Shown here: one piece after another, positions 22,640 through 35,437 of the stretch
Numbering within the stretch: the stretch's first letter is position 1
Layout: every line of letters begins with the position of its first letter
NCBI GenBank assembly: GCA_024752435.1
Contig: CP103035.1
Location: forward strand, 1,364,001 to 1,428,000
Source: Allantophomopsis cytisporea
Taxonomy: Eukaryota; Ascomycota; Leotiomycetes; Phacidiales; Phacidiaceae
Reading direction: 5' to 3'
Length of the DNA stretch: 64,000 nt
Notes under the pieces: model-generated
Seen by the model: only the letters and a program-made list of their open reading frames with translations
What the model was told of the DNA's origin: nothing
Database searches by the model: none
Position numbers and translations under genes: made by a program

Positions 22640-24507
22640 GGTTGAGTAAATCGCACAATAGCACCGTACCGCATCCTGCCGGTGTCTGAAGGCTAAACTT
22701 GTATATAATATTGCACGGTTTTAATAATTTACCACTCTTGAAGAGCTGTATCATTCGTCATAAACGCTCATAAATATACTAAGGTAGTATTCACGGATAG
22801 TACCCATTACTCCTAACGTAGCTTGAATGGTGGACTGGCCGGGTTTTCCTAAGCTCGACTTGCTATGTATTAACGACTTCGATTTCAACCAACTCAACTC
22901 TCGATCGACAAAACACTCTCGACTACTCGAATCTCTATGGGCTGCCGATGCTTAGGTAGCTGGTTGTATATGATGGGAGGAAAGGAGGAATAGAGTGATT
23001 AGCCGGGGTTTCTTTGTCTCTGGGACTCGGCGTGCTATGTCCCTTATTTACCCCGCTTTACCTCTCAGCTGCAGCAAAACGCCTGATCTATTGCCTACAA
23101 TGATGTAGCTATATATTCAGTACAGCTTAAGCATACCCGAAGAGGGCCAATTTGTAATAAATGAACATTGTGATGTGCAAATTGGAATATATACTCCCCA
23201 TAGATCGATCGATTTAACACAAAGAGAGATCCTCTGGATGTGATTACGACTACCATATTATAACATGTATTGTGGGTGTAGGTATTGTTATTTCTGCTTA
23301 TTTCGAGGATGAGAGTTATAGTAGTGATAAAACTACCTGACCTGATGTGCATGTATTTCAACAAACACCGTACAAGCACTTCTGCAAAATTAGTTCATGT
23401 TGAAAGTTCACGCTGCAGATCAAGTGTTTGATGGATCATTACTAGTAGTAATTTAGTAAGTCCATCAGAAGCCATTCCAGTTTCAGGGGATGTTCTCAGA
23501 TGAAATCTTTCTAGCGGTGACAGTGTTACGAATCTCGTGCCATTGTATATCAATGCCGTTCGTCCTTTGTTATAATCCCAGACTTTGAAGCCATTTCTGG
23601 GGAAGCGATATTGTCGCCTTTAATAACTGGTGTAGTTGTACTGATGTGTTTCAACTCTCGATGGCAGTTCTATAACTAGATTGTCTCTTTACCAATATGA
23701 CCAAGAGCTATATATGCCGATCCGTTGCTAGATAGTGTACCACCTTCTTAAATAAGTCGGAAATTTTAAGACCAGATCACAGCTTTCAAGATATCTATAT
23801 GTGTATGAAAATTGTTACAAGTAATCAACATATACGAGAGTACTGAAGGCAAGGGAATATTCCAGGTGTCTCTCAATAATAATGTCAATGACTACTTGCG
23901 TTATGTGAATGATTTTGTGATATTCTAGAGCCAGACATAGGACATATTAACGTGTCAAGATGTTTGAGATGTGATGTGCATCAAAGCAAGTGAGATTTTA
24001 GTCACGCAACCCTTCTGGCGATAACACCTAGATGTTTCGAAAATTCGAGTAGTACTCATGGGAATTAGAAGATACTTTCATTGTCTGAATAATGTGTAGT
24101 CGACAACAGAGATTTAATAATTCTTTAAAGACTCAATGCATTTATTTTACAACTGCTTATCCGTTCTATGTATCCGAATGAGATCTGCTAGCTAATGTTT
24201 ATTCTATTTGATAGCAGTCATGCTTAGATTCTCACGGCGAGTGTCATGATAATCTAGATGCTTCGGTACCCACCGAGTACCAAAGCACAAACTCAAGCTT
24301 TCTTGAATCAAGCATTGGTCTGAGCAGGGTAGACAGAACGTTAACACAACAGCATTGGTATAAAGTTATCATAAAAGCTTTGTCATAAAATGATGGTTGT
24401 TATATTGTTCATTCAACAGGCTAAATACGCAACACAGCAAACTCTTCGACCTCACTAAATCCCTTCATGCAATTAAGCAGAGGGGTGAGTCTTCAGAGAT
24501 GAAATAT
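22640..24507. other. Convergent, AT-rich intergenic region
   Basis: About 1.9 kb of AT-rich DNA with no ORF of note. An imperfect 11-bp inverted repeat around GGTAC lies near 24260-24290. I see no gene. Confidence 0.5.
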
Positions 24508-24933
24508 TTATCCTACGAGATTGAGTTAGTTTAGGATCAACACTATGGGAATCTGAAGCACTTACTGTAGACGAAACGTCCATCGTCGTTCTCAATTCTC
24601 TCGGACAAGTTGACATCTCTGCTGAGGAACTCTCCAGACTCGTTACGGAGACCAGCACGGAGAACTGGGACCTCTCCACCTCCCTCAATGTGGAAGGCAA
24701 CATCCTCAGCGGTGTGAGAGAAGTCTTTGACATGTTAGTACTCGATCATTGCTTAGGGATCTTGTGGAAGCCTTACTCTCTCCATCCCAGTGAAAGCTAC
24801 CATCGGTGTTACCAATGTGTCTGTTGAGGTCGATCTCAGCCTCGCGCCAATCACCACCAGTGGTGCGGAGACGGGCACGGAGGATGTGACCGTCCTCGAT
24901 GCGGATATCTTCAGCGGAAAGGTGGAAAGACAT
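24508..24933 (-). CDS. Cyanovirin-N homology (CVNH) lectin-like protein
   Basis: CVNH proteins are small two-repeat folds; several bind mannose oligosaccharides. There are three exons: 24933-24777, 24724-24566 and 24512-24508, with introns of 52 and 53 bp; 106 residues, the usual CVNH size. The two internal repeats are visible: residues 1-51 with MSFHLSAEDIRIEDGHILRA and HIGNTDGSFHWDG, and 52-106 with NFSHTAEDVAFHIEGG and RIENDDGRFVY. The last exon is only five nucleotides (end of Arg106 plus the stop). Its intron is supported by a GTAAGT donor, a CTAAC branch site and a TAG acceptor. If unspliced, the frame would continue seven residues (SKCFRFP) to another stop. No signal peptide or Cys in the spliced form suggests a cytosolic protein. 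Confidence 0.88.
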
Positions 24934-27900
24934 TTTGATGAATGGTTTGGGTGGTTGGTAGATGAGGAATTGAATAGGAGTAGAATGTGTGATTGATACA
25001 GAAAAGAATCTGGGAAAGTGGTCACAGAGGCAAGCTTTATATGTCGACGGACGCCCTTATTCAGGGTCATCTGGTTCTCATAGTGTAAGACGTTCAAAGA
25101 CCCCACTGACGTCAAACTTGCTCAGGTAGACTCCTACCGTACTATCCCTTTACCTACGATCTTCTGTGTTCGAGGCATGCTTGGACTACTCAGCTGCGCC
25201 ATCTTGCCAAGTTAGGTAGAATAACATTGTGATATCCAGATTGATATGCAGAGGGTCTCTCCCCACTTCATACCCCTGCTCACGATATGCTTCAAAGCTC
25301 GTGATATGCAGGATAACAGCTAGTGACAGACAGAAGGAAGTAGCACGGAGAGGCCATAGTGAAGAGACGCTCATTCGACAACTGTGAAAGAGGCCTCCCT
25401 ACTCTTATGACATAACACGTGTCCCCACGAAAATAGAGACGTTCTAGAAGAATAAGTATAGAAAGAGCCACTTCGGTAGTCGGTTGAGACCCGAACCATT
25501 GAAGGCTCAGCCAGTGTCAATACGAGCTTGGCGGTGAAGTGACCCGCATACCCCATATATAAATGGAGAATTGAGACTAATGATAAATCATTACCTGTTC
25601 AGGAATACGGAGGATGGCATGGCCTTACGGTGGGGAGGTTCTGCGACAGAATTGTTCCTGGTCCAGGGTCCGGAACCTAGGAGAAGACGATCGGTGGAGA
25701 GATATACCAATCTATATCTCTTTTCTAACCTTCGTGCTGCTCAGTTGTTGACAACTTGCAATGTTGCAATATGAGGTGACAATTTGCTGTGCTGTCGTAG
25801 GAATATGGATGTAAATAAGGCAGAGAGAAATACGTGGGGCGCACTTAGCAGCTATATGCCGAGTCGGCACGTCGGCTACCTCTGCACAAAGTACCGCCAC
25901 CCTTTTCATTCTGTTCGATTCAGCGCATTCCAGAGTTGCCAAGCAGGCTATTCAAGGCTAGCCGCGCCGAAAGTCAAAAATGAGCCTTAAATTGAAACAC
26001 TTGGCGTTGACAAGCACTGACAACTCACCATATCATTGTCAGTCAATTGATAGCTCTTCTTTACGAGCTTGTCCACCGCTCTGAAGTGGCCCTTGAATCA
26101 AAGCCGAAAACTGACGACATACCAGAAATGTAAGGCGTTATGTGTAGGAAGTTGTAGCATTCAATACCTGTTCATGCCCCTGATTGCTGACGAGTTCTTT
26201 CGACGTTGGATTGAGAATGTCCATTGTGCTGTTGGTATAGATATTGGAGAGAGATTCCTTCGTTCGACCTTTCCTACAAGTCCTTTGTTCAATATATGTC
26301 CAGTTATACCTTCGTTGGTCCTTGTCATTTTCACGGTCACCAGAGGCTCAGAGGTAGCGATATCCTCGCCATCGAGATTCCCAAATAGTCTCCGGATAGC
26401 CTCTGATACTTATTCTAATCTTATCTGCTTTTAGCTCGCTCCCATTGACATACACACTCGGTCGAAAATGTAATAGTCGCGTTCTCTGGGCTTTGTGAAG
26501 TTCTTCATTCCCACTGGGAACTTTGCCGGATCTAAAGCATCACTAGTATTCATTACATGTAAATATACATGAGCAATCAGATACACACCTCGCACGAATG
26601 CCCCGTTGGAGTAGTAATATCTCCTTGAAAGGCTGTCAGATTGTAGAATGTTCGATGGTTCGTTGGTGCTCACAGAGTATAATGCTCATCAACTACTGTA
26701 TACTATATTTGACACCGTCACCATCGTGTGTAATGTAAGTTTATAATACCTCATAGCTATGCTTATGATGAGCTCCGAGGCAGCCAACTCATATATGACT
26801 ATTGCATCGACCTGAGCCAATATTTGATCCTATCATACGAACGCTCGGATGTGTGAAAGCTATGAGACTTATAAGTTACAGATATGTCTAAGTTTACAGT
26901 ACATGAAACCCTCACTATAATATTCCATCTTTGATACTTTACGCTCGCTATTGCTTACTCCATTAGCAACTGCTACAAGGGCGGAAACTATAAGTGTTGC
27001 GAACAGCAATATAACACGACCAAACTCAAGATCGAATCACCAAACTCAATCGACAACTATGTTGCTTGAGTTTCCAAGCGTTGGCTCTTTGCTCTTATGT
27101 TCAATGCTGGGATAGATTATTCGGACTTTGTGTGTGACGCAAGCTTCATGTGAGCTATCTGTTTCGCACGGCTCGTCGAAAGTGACAGTTAAGGGTTGCG
27201 TAACCTTGTTTCGACTTGGTAGATCGAGGATCCTCATAGTAAACAAGTATGCCGGGTCCGACTTGTGGTACGAGCTTGTCCCCCTAAATTGGCGTGGTAG
27301 TCAGGTGTGTACGTAGGCTTCATAGCCAATCATACGAAGTTGGTGCGCCCTGAAGGCGATGGCCACTCTGGAGCCACTTGACTCTTCCGTCGTAGCGGCT
27401 GTTGATGTTGTCGATTCTGACGCGGAGTCGTGTTCACTGATTCGACGATGAAGCGGAATCTGGAGCTTGATCGCCTTGCTGGTCTGGTGATGTCTTGGAT
27501 TGAAGAGCTTGATAACTCTGCTGATCTGTTGAAGATGTGCGTGCTCTGCGCGATCTGCATTACGCAGTGCTCTATAGCGAATTGCCGTAGAGCTCTTTCA
27601 TTACGATGTGTAATTCAACGCACCTTTGACGTTGATATTAGCGTTGATCATAAGAAGAATACACGCTGGTTTCCGGGTTCATAATCTGTCGTAGCAAATG
27701 GAACTCACAGTATATAGTTCTCAAGAATCTCTCGACTTGTAATATTGATACTCGCGCAGAGAGACGCTCTCTCAAATATGCTATGGGTGCTATTATTGGG
27801 AACTGCTCACTTCGAAAATAAGAGAGATGTCCATCAGGCTCTCTACGAGTGTTTGATTTTCTAAGAAAGTTTGTATTGTATTCTTTAAAACAAGTCTAGT

Positions 27901-28902
27901 TACATCCTTTCAAAGTAACTTTAGCACTGCCAATACGTCTGTATCTTTTAGAACATCGACGGATATAGTATCGCTGCCATCTTGAACAACAACAGCGTCA
28001 TGGCGACTTATATCACCTCACATAACAAGGCGAATAAATCTCTTTCACACCTACTGACTTCAAGTTTGGAGGATGTATATTATACACACGATATGCTGTG
28101 ACCCCAAAGCCACGCCACTAACCTCACTGATGATATACGAAATAAGGGCCATTGTCAGCCAGATTGAGCACTTCAATCTCACTTGCAACCAGGTAGAATT
28201 GTTCAAATCTAGGCCGGTTTCGACGATCTAGCTCCTTATTTCTTAGCTCCTTTGATAATTGCTGGCATCGAGACTGGCCAAGATTCTTGTTCAACTATGC
28301 AACCTTCAGATGTATTATTTGTTCAAACCACCATTTTCTGGCTGCCAGGATATTTCCAATTTTCTTGCTAATTTTTTGCTCACAAAAACCCTCAGCAGCT
28401 TCAAATATATTAGTCAATTCACCTGAACATTACGCAATAACAAGGTATAAGTCTCAAATACTATATAGTATTCTCTCTTATCTCAAAGTCGATGTGCTGA
28501 AATACCTCTTGGGTACTGCTCCTGGCGAGTCTTGGGGTGGCTACTTGTCTCTTCATCACGTGTCGTGTTATTATTTTAAATACTTCCACGATCCTCTACG
28601 AGACGCTTATGGACATCTGCTTCGCTGTTCATTACAATGCATCACCTCTAGTATCCTACGAAAGTTTCGTTAACAACCGGAGCGCACATTCCATTCGAAA
28701 GCAAGGACTTCCAGGCAGCAGAGAAGTACGATAAATTCCAGGCAAAGCTATCAAAGCCAATGCAATATCTAGCTGGGAGACCTGCCCGAGCTCCTCCTAA
28801 AATATGACGTAGCAGTTAAGCTAGCCAGTACAGCAACTATCATGATACATATATTGCAGCTCTAGTCGTGATAACATACGAGCAGTCGGTTCTCAGAGAT
28901 GA
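24934..28902. other. Gene-poor 4-kb region
   Basis: The longest gap in the window. It contains a coding-like, frameshifted stretch (listed separately at 26161-26673) and another at about 27300-27680. In the latter, minus-strand frames read protein-like but break repeatedly. A 128-codon ORF at 28287-28673 has no family signature. No intact gene, RNA gene or terminal repeat was recognised. Confidence 0.45.
26161..26673 (-). pseudogene. Possible degraded coding sequence, family unknown
   Basis: Two minus-strand frames join end to end. One is open from about 26530 to 26348 and includes HFRPSVYVNGSELKADKIR. The other is open from 26409 to 26161 and begins VSEAIRRLFGNLDGEDIATS. The switch between them needs a one-base shift near 26410, and no convincing splice sites explain it. 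Both stretches lack a start codon. The composition looks protein-like, but I recognise no family, so this may be a broken gene or chance. Confidence 0.25.
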
Positions 28903-29809
28903 TCAAAGTGATTCACCTTCTTGACCGGCCTTCTTCGACTTCTTCTTGGGTTGTGGTGCTCCTTCCTTCTTGCAGTGTACGATGAGACGGGTCCATGACT
29001 CATCCTTGTCCCATTCGAATCCAGCGAGAACTGGGTTGTCTAACTCGTCATCGGCCTGATAATTGTTAGCACAAGCGTCATTCTGGTGAAGAGTCTTGTG
29101 CTATGTATAAGATTACATATGGGAATAGTGTTTACGGGGAAAGCAGGGAGGAGGGGTCAGTATAATGGGGTAGAGACTGGGGAAAGCAGGCAGCGTCTTG
29201 AAAGCACAGTGATGTGCTCACCTTCTTGCGGTATTGCTTGTAGATGGCATCGAGCGCATCCTTGATTGTTACTCCCTTCAGGTTTCGGGCAGTGACCTCG
29301 AGGCCGAGGGGAAAGTGAAGATCAATCTTCTTCACAGGTGGAGTTGTTAGCATCAGCTTTAGAATGTCCTTATCTTCGACTGTGCTTGGAGACTTGTTGA
29401 TTCTCCTACATCAGGTAAAAGGGTCAGCATTGCATGATTGTCATAAGATGTTGGTTGTTAAGCTCAAGGTGATGTGTGCTTGTATGAGTGAATACTGAAA
29501 GAAGGCAGGCAACGTCAACATAAGTCAACATACCAGTTGGTCTTCTGGCTTTCAATTGGCAACTTAAGCTCAATCTTCTCATGTTCTAAGGTCACAGGTG
29601 TCAGCTAGAGTTTCAGAGACGCATGCCGTAGCATCCGGTCGGACACGATATAGGTGTGGGAGAGTCAACGTACCTAAGTCATTGATATTGAAAACGCCAG
29701 TGGCACTGGAGCTTGTTCTTCTATGCTTGATCTCCTTTGGCGGCGATGATGATAGACCATCGATGGCTGAATCGACCTTGGTAAGTGGTGATGTAGTATC
29801 GGCTGACAT
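28903..29809 (-). CDS. Small DUF6699-like protein
   Basis: There are four exons: 29809-29674, 29585-29534, 29405-29222 and 29055-28903, with introns of 88, 128 and 166 bp; 174 residues. The N-terminus (about 45 residues) is Ser/Thr-rich and probably disordered. The central part, DILKLMLTTPPVKKIDLHFP then NLKGVTIKDALDAIYKQYRKK, resembles the DUF6699 layout, in which a PPV turn and GVTVxDVLxAIY recur. The C-terminus ends in a Lys-rich tail (KKKSKKAGQEG). All splices follow GT-AG rules and keep one frame. The function is unknown, and the domain assignment is from memory of the motif. Confidence 0.75.
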
Positions 29810-32109
29810 GATTGGAATGATGGTATGATTTTTGAAGTGTAATGGTACGACGTCAAAAGTCTCAGTGGTTATCAAAGTGAACAAGTCAATAGCTATCAAG
29901 CTATCAGATGTATCAGAGAGTTTGGTTTGGCTGTAGATTGGATGGTTGATTTGATTCAGGTACAAGAATCAGGTACGAGAGTTGATGAAAGTGAGAAGAG
30001 GAGAGGAGGGAAAGAGGAGGTATATGTTTGATGAGGAGATTTGCATACAAAGGCGGGGTGTTGGAATGGAGCTTGTTGATAGGTTGATGTGGAGAGCTAT
30101 GGCAGGCTCACGCGATCAAACCACGCTATTATCTTCTTGTAGCAGCGTGCGTCGTTCAGCATCTGTACCTACTAACCTTGCAAGCGACTAAGGGAAATCC
30201 GGGGTAGAATAAGCCGTTCATTGAGTAGTACAACGTAGGCCGTGACGTGCGATGAAGCTCACTCACATACTATATAGATCATATACGAAGTTCGACATCA
30301 ACCAACAGCAAGAGTGAACTCCGAACGACAACAATAGACCTCACAAAAGACATTCGATGTATGGAATTTGATGATGGGAAGCAATCAATGGAATCGACAA
30401 TGGAAAGGTTCTGTATGGCATGATGGGCTAATGATTGCGTGTTACACCACTGGAAGGCATTCATTGTGTTTACTGGGCAGAGTTTAATCAATGATAAACG
30501 AGCCGTTGATTGGCTGGATGAAATCTTGAGTTTGCTCTGATGACAGACCACCTGACTCAGGCACCGTCAATCATCCCGTCATTCGTCATGCCATTTTCTC
30601 CCACGCCTTTTCATCGGCTCTCTGGGATCATCGCATTATTAAAATACTCAATGGAATCAATGATGATTATTATAGTCATAGCAGCGTAGTAGTAATGCAT
30701 GAGAGGACATAGTATTAAGTTCATGATCTGTCATTTGACCACGGCTAGTTTTAGAAATATCGTAGTTCGTTCTGGATACTTTATAATCATGCCATTGTGC
30801 AAATCCAATGGACAATAACTCGTCCTCTTTTAATCAATTCCTTCATTATCTTGAGATCCCAACGGAAACGACTCTGTGTTTATCGGTTTGCAACTTGTCT
30901 GCAATTCTCAATAATAGAGAAATCTAATGATGCAGTGCACTTAAAACAAGTTTTGAGGCAGCCTTCACAGAATTACGATTATTCAACCCATGGCCAACAC
31001 CGCCATCTTCTTTCATCACCATACCTTCTTCTGCTCCTATTCATGGCTTAAAAACAGGCTCAAGGATTTGCTCGATGTTTCACTTGTGTGTCATCTTGTC
31101 ATTTCTATTGTCTGAACTGTAGAAGATGGGATCATTCTCAAATCATACCCTACTGCAATCCGACAATGAAACCGGCATTTATCCTCATTACCTGGTATTT
31201 CTCTCTCTTTAACATGGCTTCGAGAATACCAAGTGCCAACTTTACAAATGATTCGAAGCTTCCATTGCAGTATGAATGAACCATGGATTTGATTTTTGAG
31301 ATGACTGTTGATATAACAATCTCAGCCTAGATATTTGAAGGGAATTGTACTAGACCAACTATAACATAGCATTGCAATTATATCACCGAAATGTGCCTTT
31401 ATATAAACAATGCCTTTGAAACAATAAACTTTGCCTATTGAAGGAGTTAGCGTAGAGTATAATGCTAAGATGGAACTACCAAAGTGGCCACATATATCTT
31501 TCCTTTATTCTTTCAATACTTTGAAGGACATTTCGACAATATAATTAAATTTCTCTAAGAAAAGCAAGTCGGGAGAAAGCATTTCTACATTTACGTTTGA
31601 ATAATCTTTAAAACACTATCCTTGTTTTGAAAAGAAATTCGAACGTGATCTCGGCTTCTTAAGCAATTCTGAACATAGAAAACAAGACAGATATAAAATT
31701 CCAGTAGTCCTCCTAGTAGTAACAGTTAAAGCCGCTGGGATGATGTTCAAATCAAATTATTAGTCGCCAAAACCGGGGAAGAAAGTCTCTTCAAGTAGAC
31801 TGGAAATTGCTTAGTAGAGATGGACTTCTGAATTATGCTACTAGGTGGACATAGGGTTTGGAGGAGGTTGTTTGCTTCGAAGTCTAAGACTTTCATTGCC
31901 TCTGTCTCACATATATTGAATTTGCTTCATGGTAAGGTGCCATCAGATATGTATGAGTAGAGAGAAGTTATTGTTAATATTTGTGGTGGAGTTTTTGGAT
32001 CATATATCAGTCTTGATATTTCACTGGTGTAATATGGAGACCATCATCGAGGTAATTCAAAGACAGTACTGTTAAAAAGGATAGATATCTATGATTTTCT
32101 AAAGAGTCC
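29810..32109. other. Intergenic region
   Basis: About 2.3 kb upstream of the DUF6699-like gene and beyond the 3' end of the second oxidoreductase. A TGACTCA site lies at 30553-30559, far from either start codon. Otherwise there is only AT-rich DNA with short random ORFs. Confidence 0.5.
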
Positions 32110-33312
32110 TCAAGCCCATGGAATAGTATTGCCAGTCTTTGAGCTTTCCTTCGCAATCTCAATAAGCTTGATAACATTTCTCGCCTGCTCGGGACGAACC
32201 AAAAGCTCTCCAGTACCTTTGAGAGCACCATAGAGGTTCTCATAGAAACCCAGATAATGTCCTTTCTCAGAAACAATGCGTGATTCAAACAATCCTCCTA
32301 CCTCCTTCGACCCTTCAGTCTTCTCAATAGTGGTCAAAAGACCTTGTAAAGATGGGTCTTCTACACCGAACTCTTGTGCCAGAATCTCGACAGGTGGTGA
32401 GACCTTCACGCGTTGATCTTCCTGGGGATCAACGCCACGTTTGACGAATGAGCCCTTTGTGCCACGAACAGTAAAGCGAGGCTGGACTACTTGGCATGAC
32501 ATCATAGACGATCTAACTACCACCGTTTGCTTGGGATATGTGAGGAAGATGATGAACGAATCATCAGAAGCATCATTTCTCTCGGTTTTGAGGGAGGCCC
32601 AAACGCTTGAAGGAAGCCCGAAAAGCACCAGTGCTTGATCGATCAGATGCGTGCCAAGATCGAATGTCGATCCAGCGGCTACATCCGTAGCTTTCCACGC
32701 TTTGGCAGACGTAGAAGGCGAGAAGCGGTCCATAGATGACTCAAAGTGTAGGATTGAGCCCAATGGTGAGGGTCCTGCCAAGATGCGGGATACCGTCAAG
32801 AAATCGGAGTCCAATCGGCGGTCTATCGATTAGCATGTACAATTTTGCATAAGGTAGGGGGGAAGTACTTTGGTAAACAGTGAGAATCTTGCCAGCTTCT
32901 TTAGCAAGGATGATAAGCTTGTCTGCCTCAGCGCTGGTTGGTGTAAATGGCTTCTCGACGATGACTAGAGGCGGAGTCAGTATGTCATGAACTCTTTGAT
33001 GAAAAGAACCGACGCACCATGCTTTCCAGCCTTCAAGGCTGCACTTGCCTGGGCGAAGTGATATTGTGGAGGCGTGGAGAGCACAACGAGGTCGACATCG
33101 TCAAGTGCGAAGAAATCTGCCTCTTTTTGTACCCACTTAACCTCTGGTCTAACAACACTTATGTGCTTATCGTCGGTAGCTGACGCGGGCGGCGACCGCT
33201 GCAATACAGCTGAGAGACGGAATTTAGGAGAAGCATCGATGAATGGAATATGGAATACTATTGCGGACATTCCAAATCCAATAATTCCGACGCGGATCTG
33301 AGAAGAAGCCAT
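32110..33312 (-). CDS. Gfo/Idh/MocA-family oxidoreductase (second copy in window)
   Basis: There are three exons: 33312-33018, 32964-32869 and 32822-32110, with introns of 53 and 46 bp; 367 residues. The N-terminal Rossmann loop is RVGIIGFGMSAIVFHIPF. The junction of exons 1 and 2 restores the catalytic-lysine motif KHVIVEKPFTPTSAEA. Further blocks are VYQNRRLDSDFLTV and GSTFDLGTHLIDQALVLFG, the latter holding the family histidine. The FHIPF and NRRLDSDF blocks place it with yeast YMR315W/fungal putative dehydrogenases rather than with the copy at 11-12 kb. Intron positions also differ, so this is not a recent duplicate. An array of GC-rich 10-bp repeats lies 340 bp upstream. Confidence 0.93.
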
Positions 33313-34526
33313 GGTGTATAGTATAAGAGGCAAGATGATATGGAAATGGAATGAAAGGTTTGAAATCCTGGAAGTTACATTTTGGATCCGGAGGCCTTTA
33401 TATATAACTCATACATACGCAACTCCAAGAACGTCTCATGCCTTGGCAATCGAATTATCAATCACGATTCGTGCTTCATAGAACTACGGCATGATCAAAA
33501 GGTACTGGAGTAGGGATCATAGGAGTAACCTTATTCCGGTGCTCATAGCTGATGAGCAGGCACTGACTTAATCCTCAACCAACGACGGCAAAAACAGGAG
33601 TAATGATTTTCCGGGACCACATCATTTCGGTCTATGCCCCGAAACTCCCCGTGGGGCACTGAGGGGCACTGAGGGGCACATGGCGTATCGTTACGACGTC
33701 GTGCACCCAGATATTACGCACTCAAGTCGGCGGATTGCTTTTATATTATTTGAGTGGTCGACATGCCAAGGCGTTTGATGACGATGAGAGCTTTGAGGGC
33801 TGTATGTTGAACTTAGACATACAAAAGCACAGACACAGATCGAAAGCCCAAGCTGAAAGGCATATCAACAACGGAACGAAGAGCAAATGATTGATACTTA
33901 TTTAGGGGCCCCAGAATTAAAGCAGGGATAGCAGTATGTATACTACGGACCGATAACAGGTCAAATACAAAGCGAAATACCGAGTTGGATACCGAACCGT
34001 TTATCATAAGTTTGTCACTTGATTGAACAAAACGCATATCTCATGAGATTGGAGAAGAGGGTATGATGAATTCAATTACTCATAACTCGAGCCTTAATAC
34101 CCTAATCTTTGTAACAAAACCTACAGGGTCGAACATACCAACGATTACTCAACTGGTCATAGGTAATCAAAGCACTTTTAGTTGTATTTGCTCTTCTCTG
34201 AGCATTCGAGTTGATGATTTCTACTATATTTTGAAAAACAGAACATTTTAACCAGACTTCTAGGAGGAGGTGGTAGGCGGGTTGTACAGAATTGCGCTAT
34301 GAGATTGTCACGGCCGCCCTAGTATTGAACATCAATTTCAACCAGACACGGACGCCATAGTGGCCGACCTCAGAGGCCTTCGTCAAACATATTCTGCTTT
34401 TTCAGCACGCGTGGCATAATAACAATAAATACACACTACTGTGCATCGCCGTTCATTTGTTAGGTCCCCGTACATCACAAGTTTCCATCTAGACCGGAAA
34501 TTTATCACAACTCCACAAACCACGGT
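33313..34526. other. Divergent promoter region between oxidoreductase and TRAX
   Basis: It contains the 10-bp GC-rich repeat array (33651-33680). No gene was found. Confidence 0.5.
33651..33680. promoter_or_regulatory. Three 10-bp tandem repeats with GTGGGG/GAGGGG cores
   Basis: Three consecutive decamers read GTGGGGCACT, GAGGGGCACT and GAGGGGCACA. The first contains a CreA-type SYGGRG core. The other two contain AGGGG, the stress-response element core. The 10-bp period places all cores on one face of the DNA helix. The array lies in a divergent promoter; binding is inferred only from the motif. Confidence 0.4.
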
Positions 34527-35437
34527 ATGTCTGGCGTTAAAAGAGACTACAACGGAGATGCCATAGTTGGCAGTCGAGAGGTAGTCTCGCCTTTCATGTC
34601 CATGTTCGAGACATTCCGTACGGAGCTGGACGAACATCATGATAGGAGAGAGAGAATCATCAAGAACAGCAGAGATATTACCGCAGCATCTAAAAAGATG
34701 TAAGCATTTTTACCTTAGGCTCCTCCATGGCATTTTTCACTGACATCTTGCAGCATTTTCTCTCTACAGAGGTAACGTGACTTCTACACAGCTAGATCCA
34801 TCGTCCTATTAACTTTTCCAGAGTACGAACTCTGAAGCAGAAAATTCCGGATAAAATTGCAGCTGAGACAGAGCAGCGCCTCATGACTATTTCAAAGCTT
34901 TTTTCGGCGCTTTCAGAGGATTTGAGCGGGATCAATGCTTGGCGTTACCAACGTCAAATTTCTGGTGGCATTCAAGAGTATATGGAGGCTGTGTCCTTTG
35001 CGCACTATCTTGGCAACCAGACTCTGATTACACAGTCAGAGGCATCTGCTACAATGCCTGCGGGTATTGAGCTGACCAGCGACGACTACGTCCTTGGAAT
35101 ATTCGATCTGGTTGGTGAATTGATGAGACTTGCCATCACAACAATGGCAACTACAGGTTCATTGCTAGGCACTAGTCCAGTAGATGGTTCTCCTGGTGAT
35201 CAACGAACGATCTTGATGGATTTGCGAGTGCTGAGGTCTCACTTTGAGACACTTGATACATCATCCTGTGGAGGAACAGGCTTAGGTAAGGATGTAGATA
35301 AGAAGATGGAAGTCATGAAGACATGTGTTGAAAAGGTGGAAACAGCTGTGTATGGTATGATCATTCGGGGCAGGGAACGACCAAAGGGATGGATGCCTGA
35401 CACGAGTGATGATAGAGTTCCTGTCGATAGCTATTAG
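34527..35437 (+). CDS. Translin-associated factor X (TRAX)
   Basis: TRAX joins translin in the C3PO nuclease complex, which trims small RNAs and tRNA fragments. There are three exons: 34527-34699, 34754-34771 and 34822-35437, with introns of 54 and 50 bp; 268 residues. Exon 2 is only 18 nt. It is needed to keep the frame and supplies residues from IFSLQR, the family's KxIFxLQR helix. Other blocks are FETFRTELDEHHDRRERIIKNSRDI and KIAAETEQRL. Also present are FQEYxEA-like GGIQEYMEAVSFAHYL, DYVLGIFDLVGELMRLAIT and LRSHFETLD. The family catalytic acidic residues (Glu of QEYxEA; Asp/Glu of DLxGELxR) are present. Confidence 0.93.

Noticed and set aside
24255..24292. Imperfect inverted repeat around GGTAC, considered as a transposon terminus
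   Set aside because: There is a single occurrence, no target-site duplication and no transposase remnant nearby.
28185..28215. GTTCAAATC, like a tRNA T-loop
   Set aside because: The flanking bases do not form a T-stem and no acceptor or anticodon arm can be found.
28287..28673. 128-codon plus-strand ORF
   Set aside because: Hydrophobic but without recognisable motifs; a competing frame overlaps it, so it looks like chance in AT-rich DNA.
11103..33312. The two 367-residue Gfo/Idh/MocA proteins as a tandem or segmental duplicate
   Set aside because: Their intron positions and sequence blocks differ, so the equal length is coincidence.
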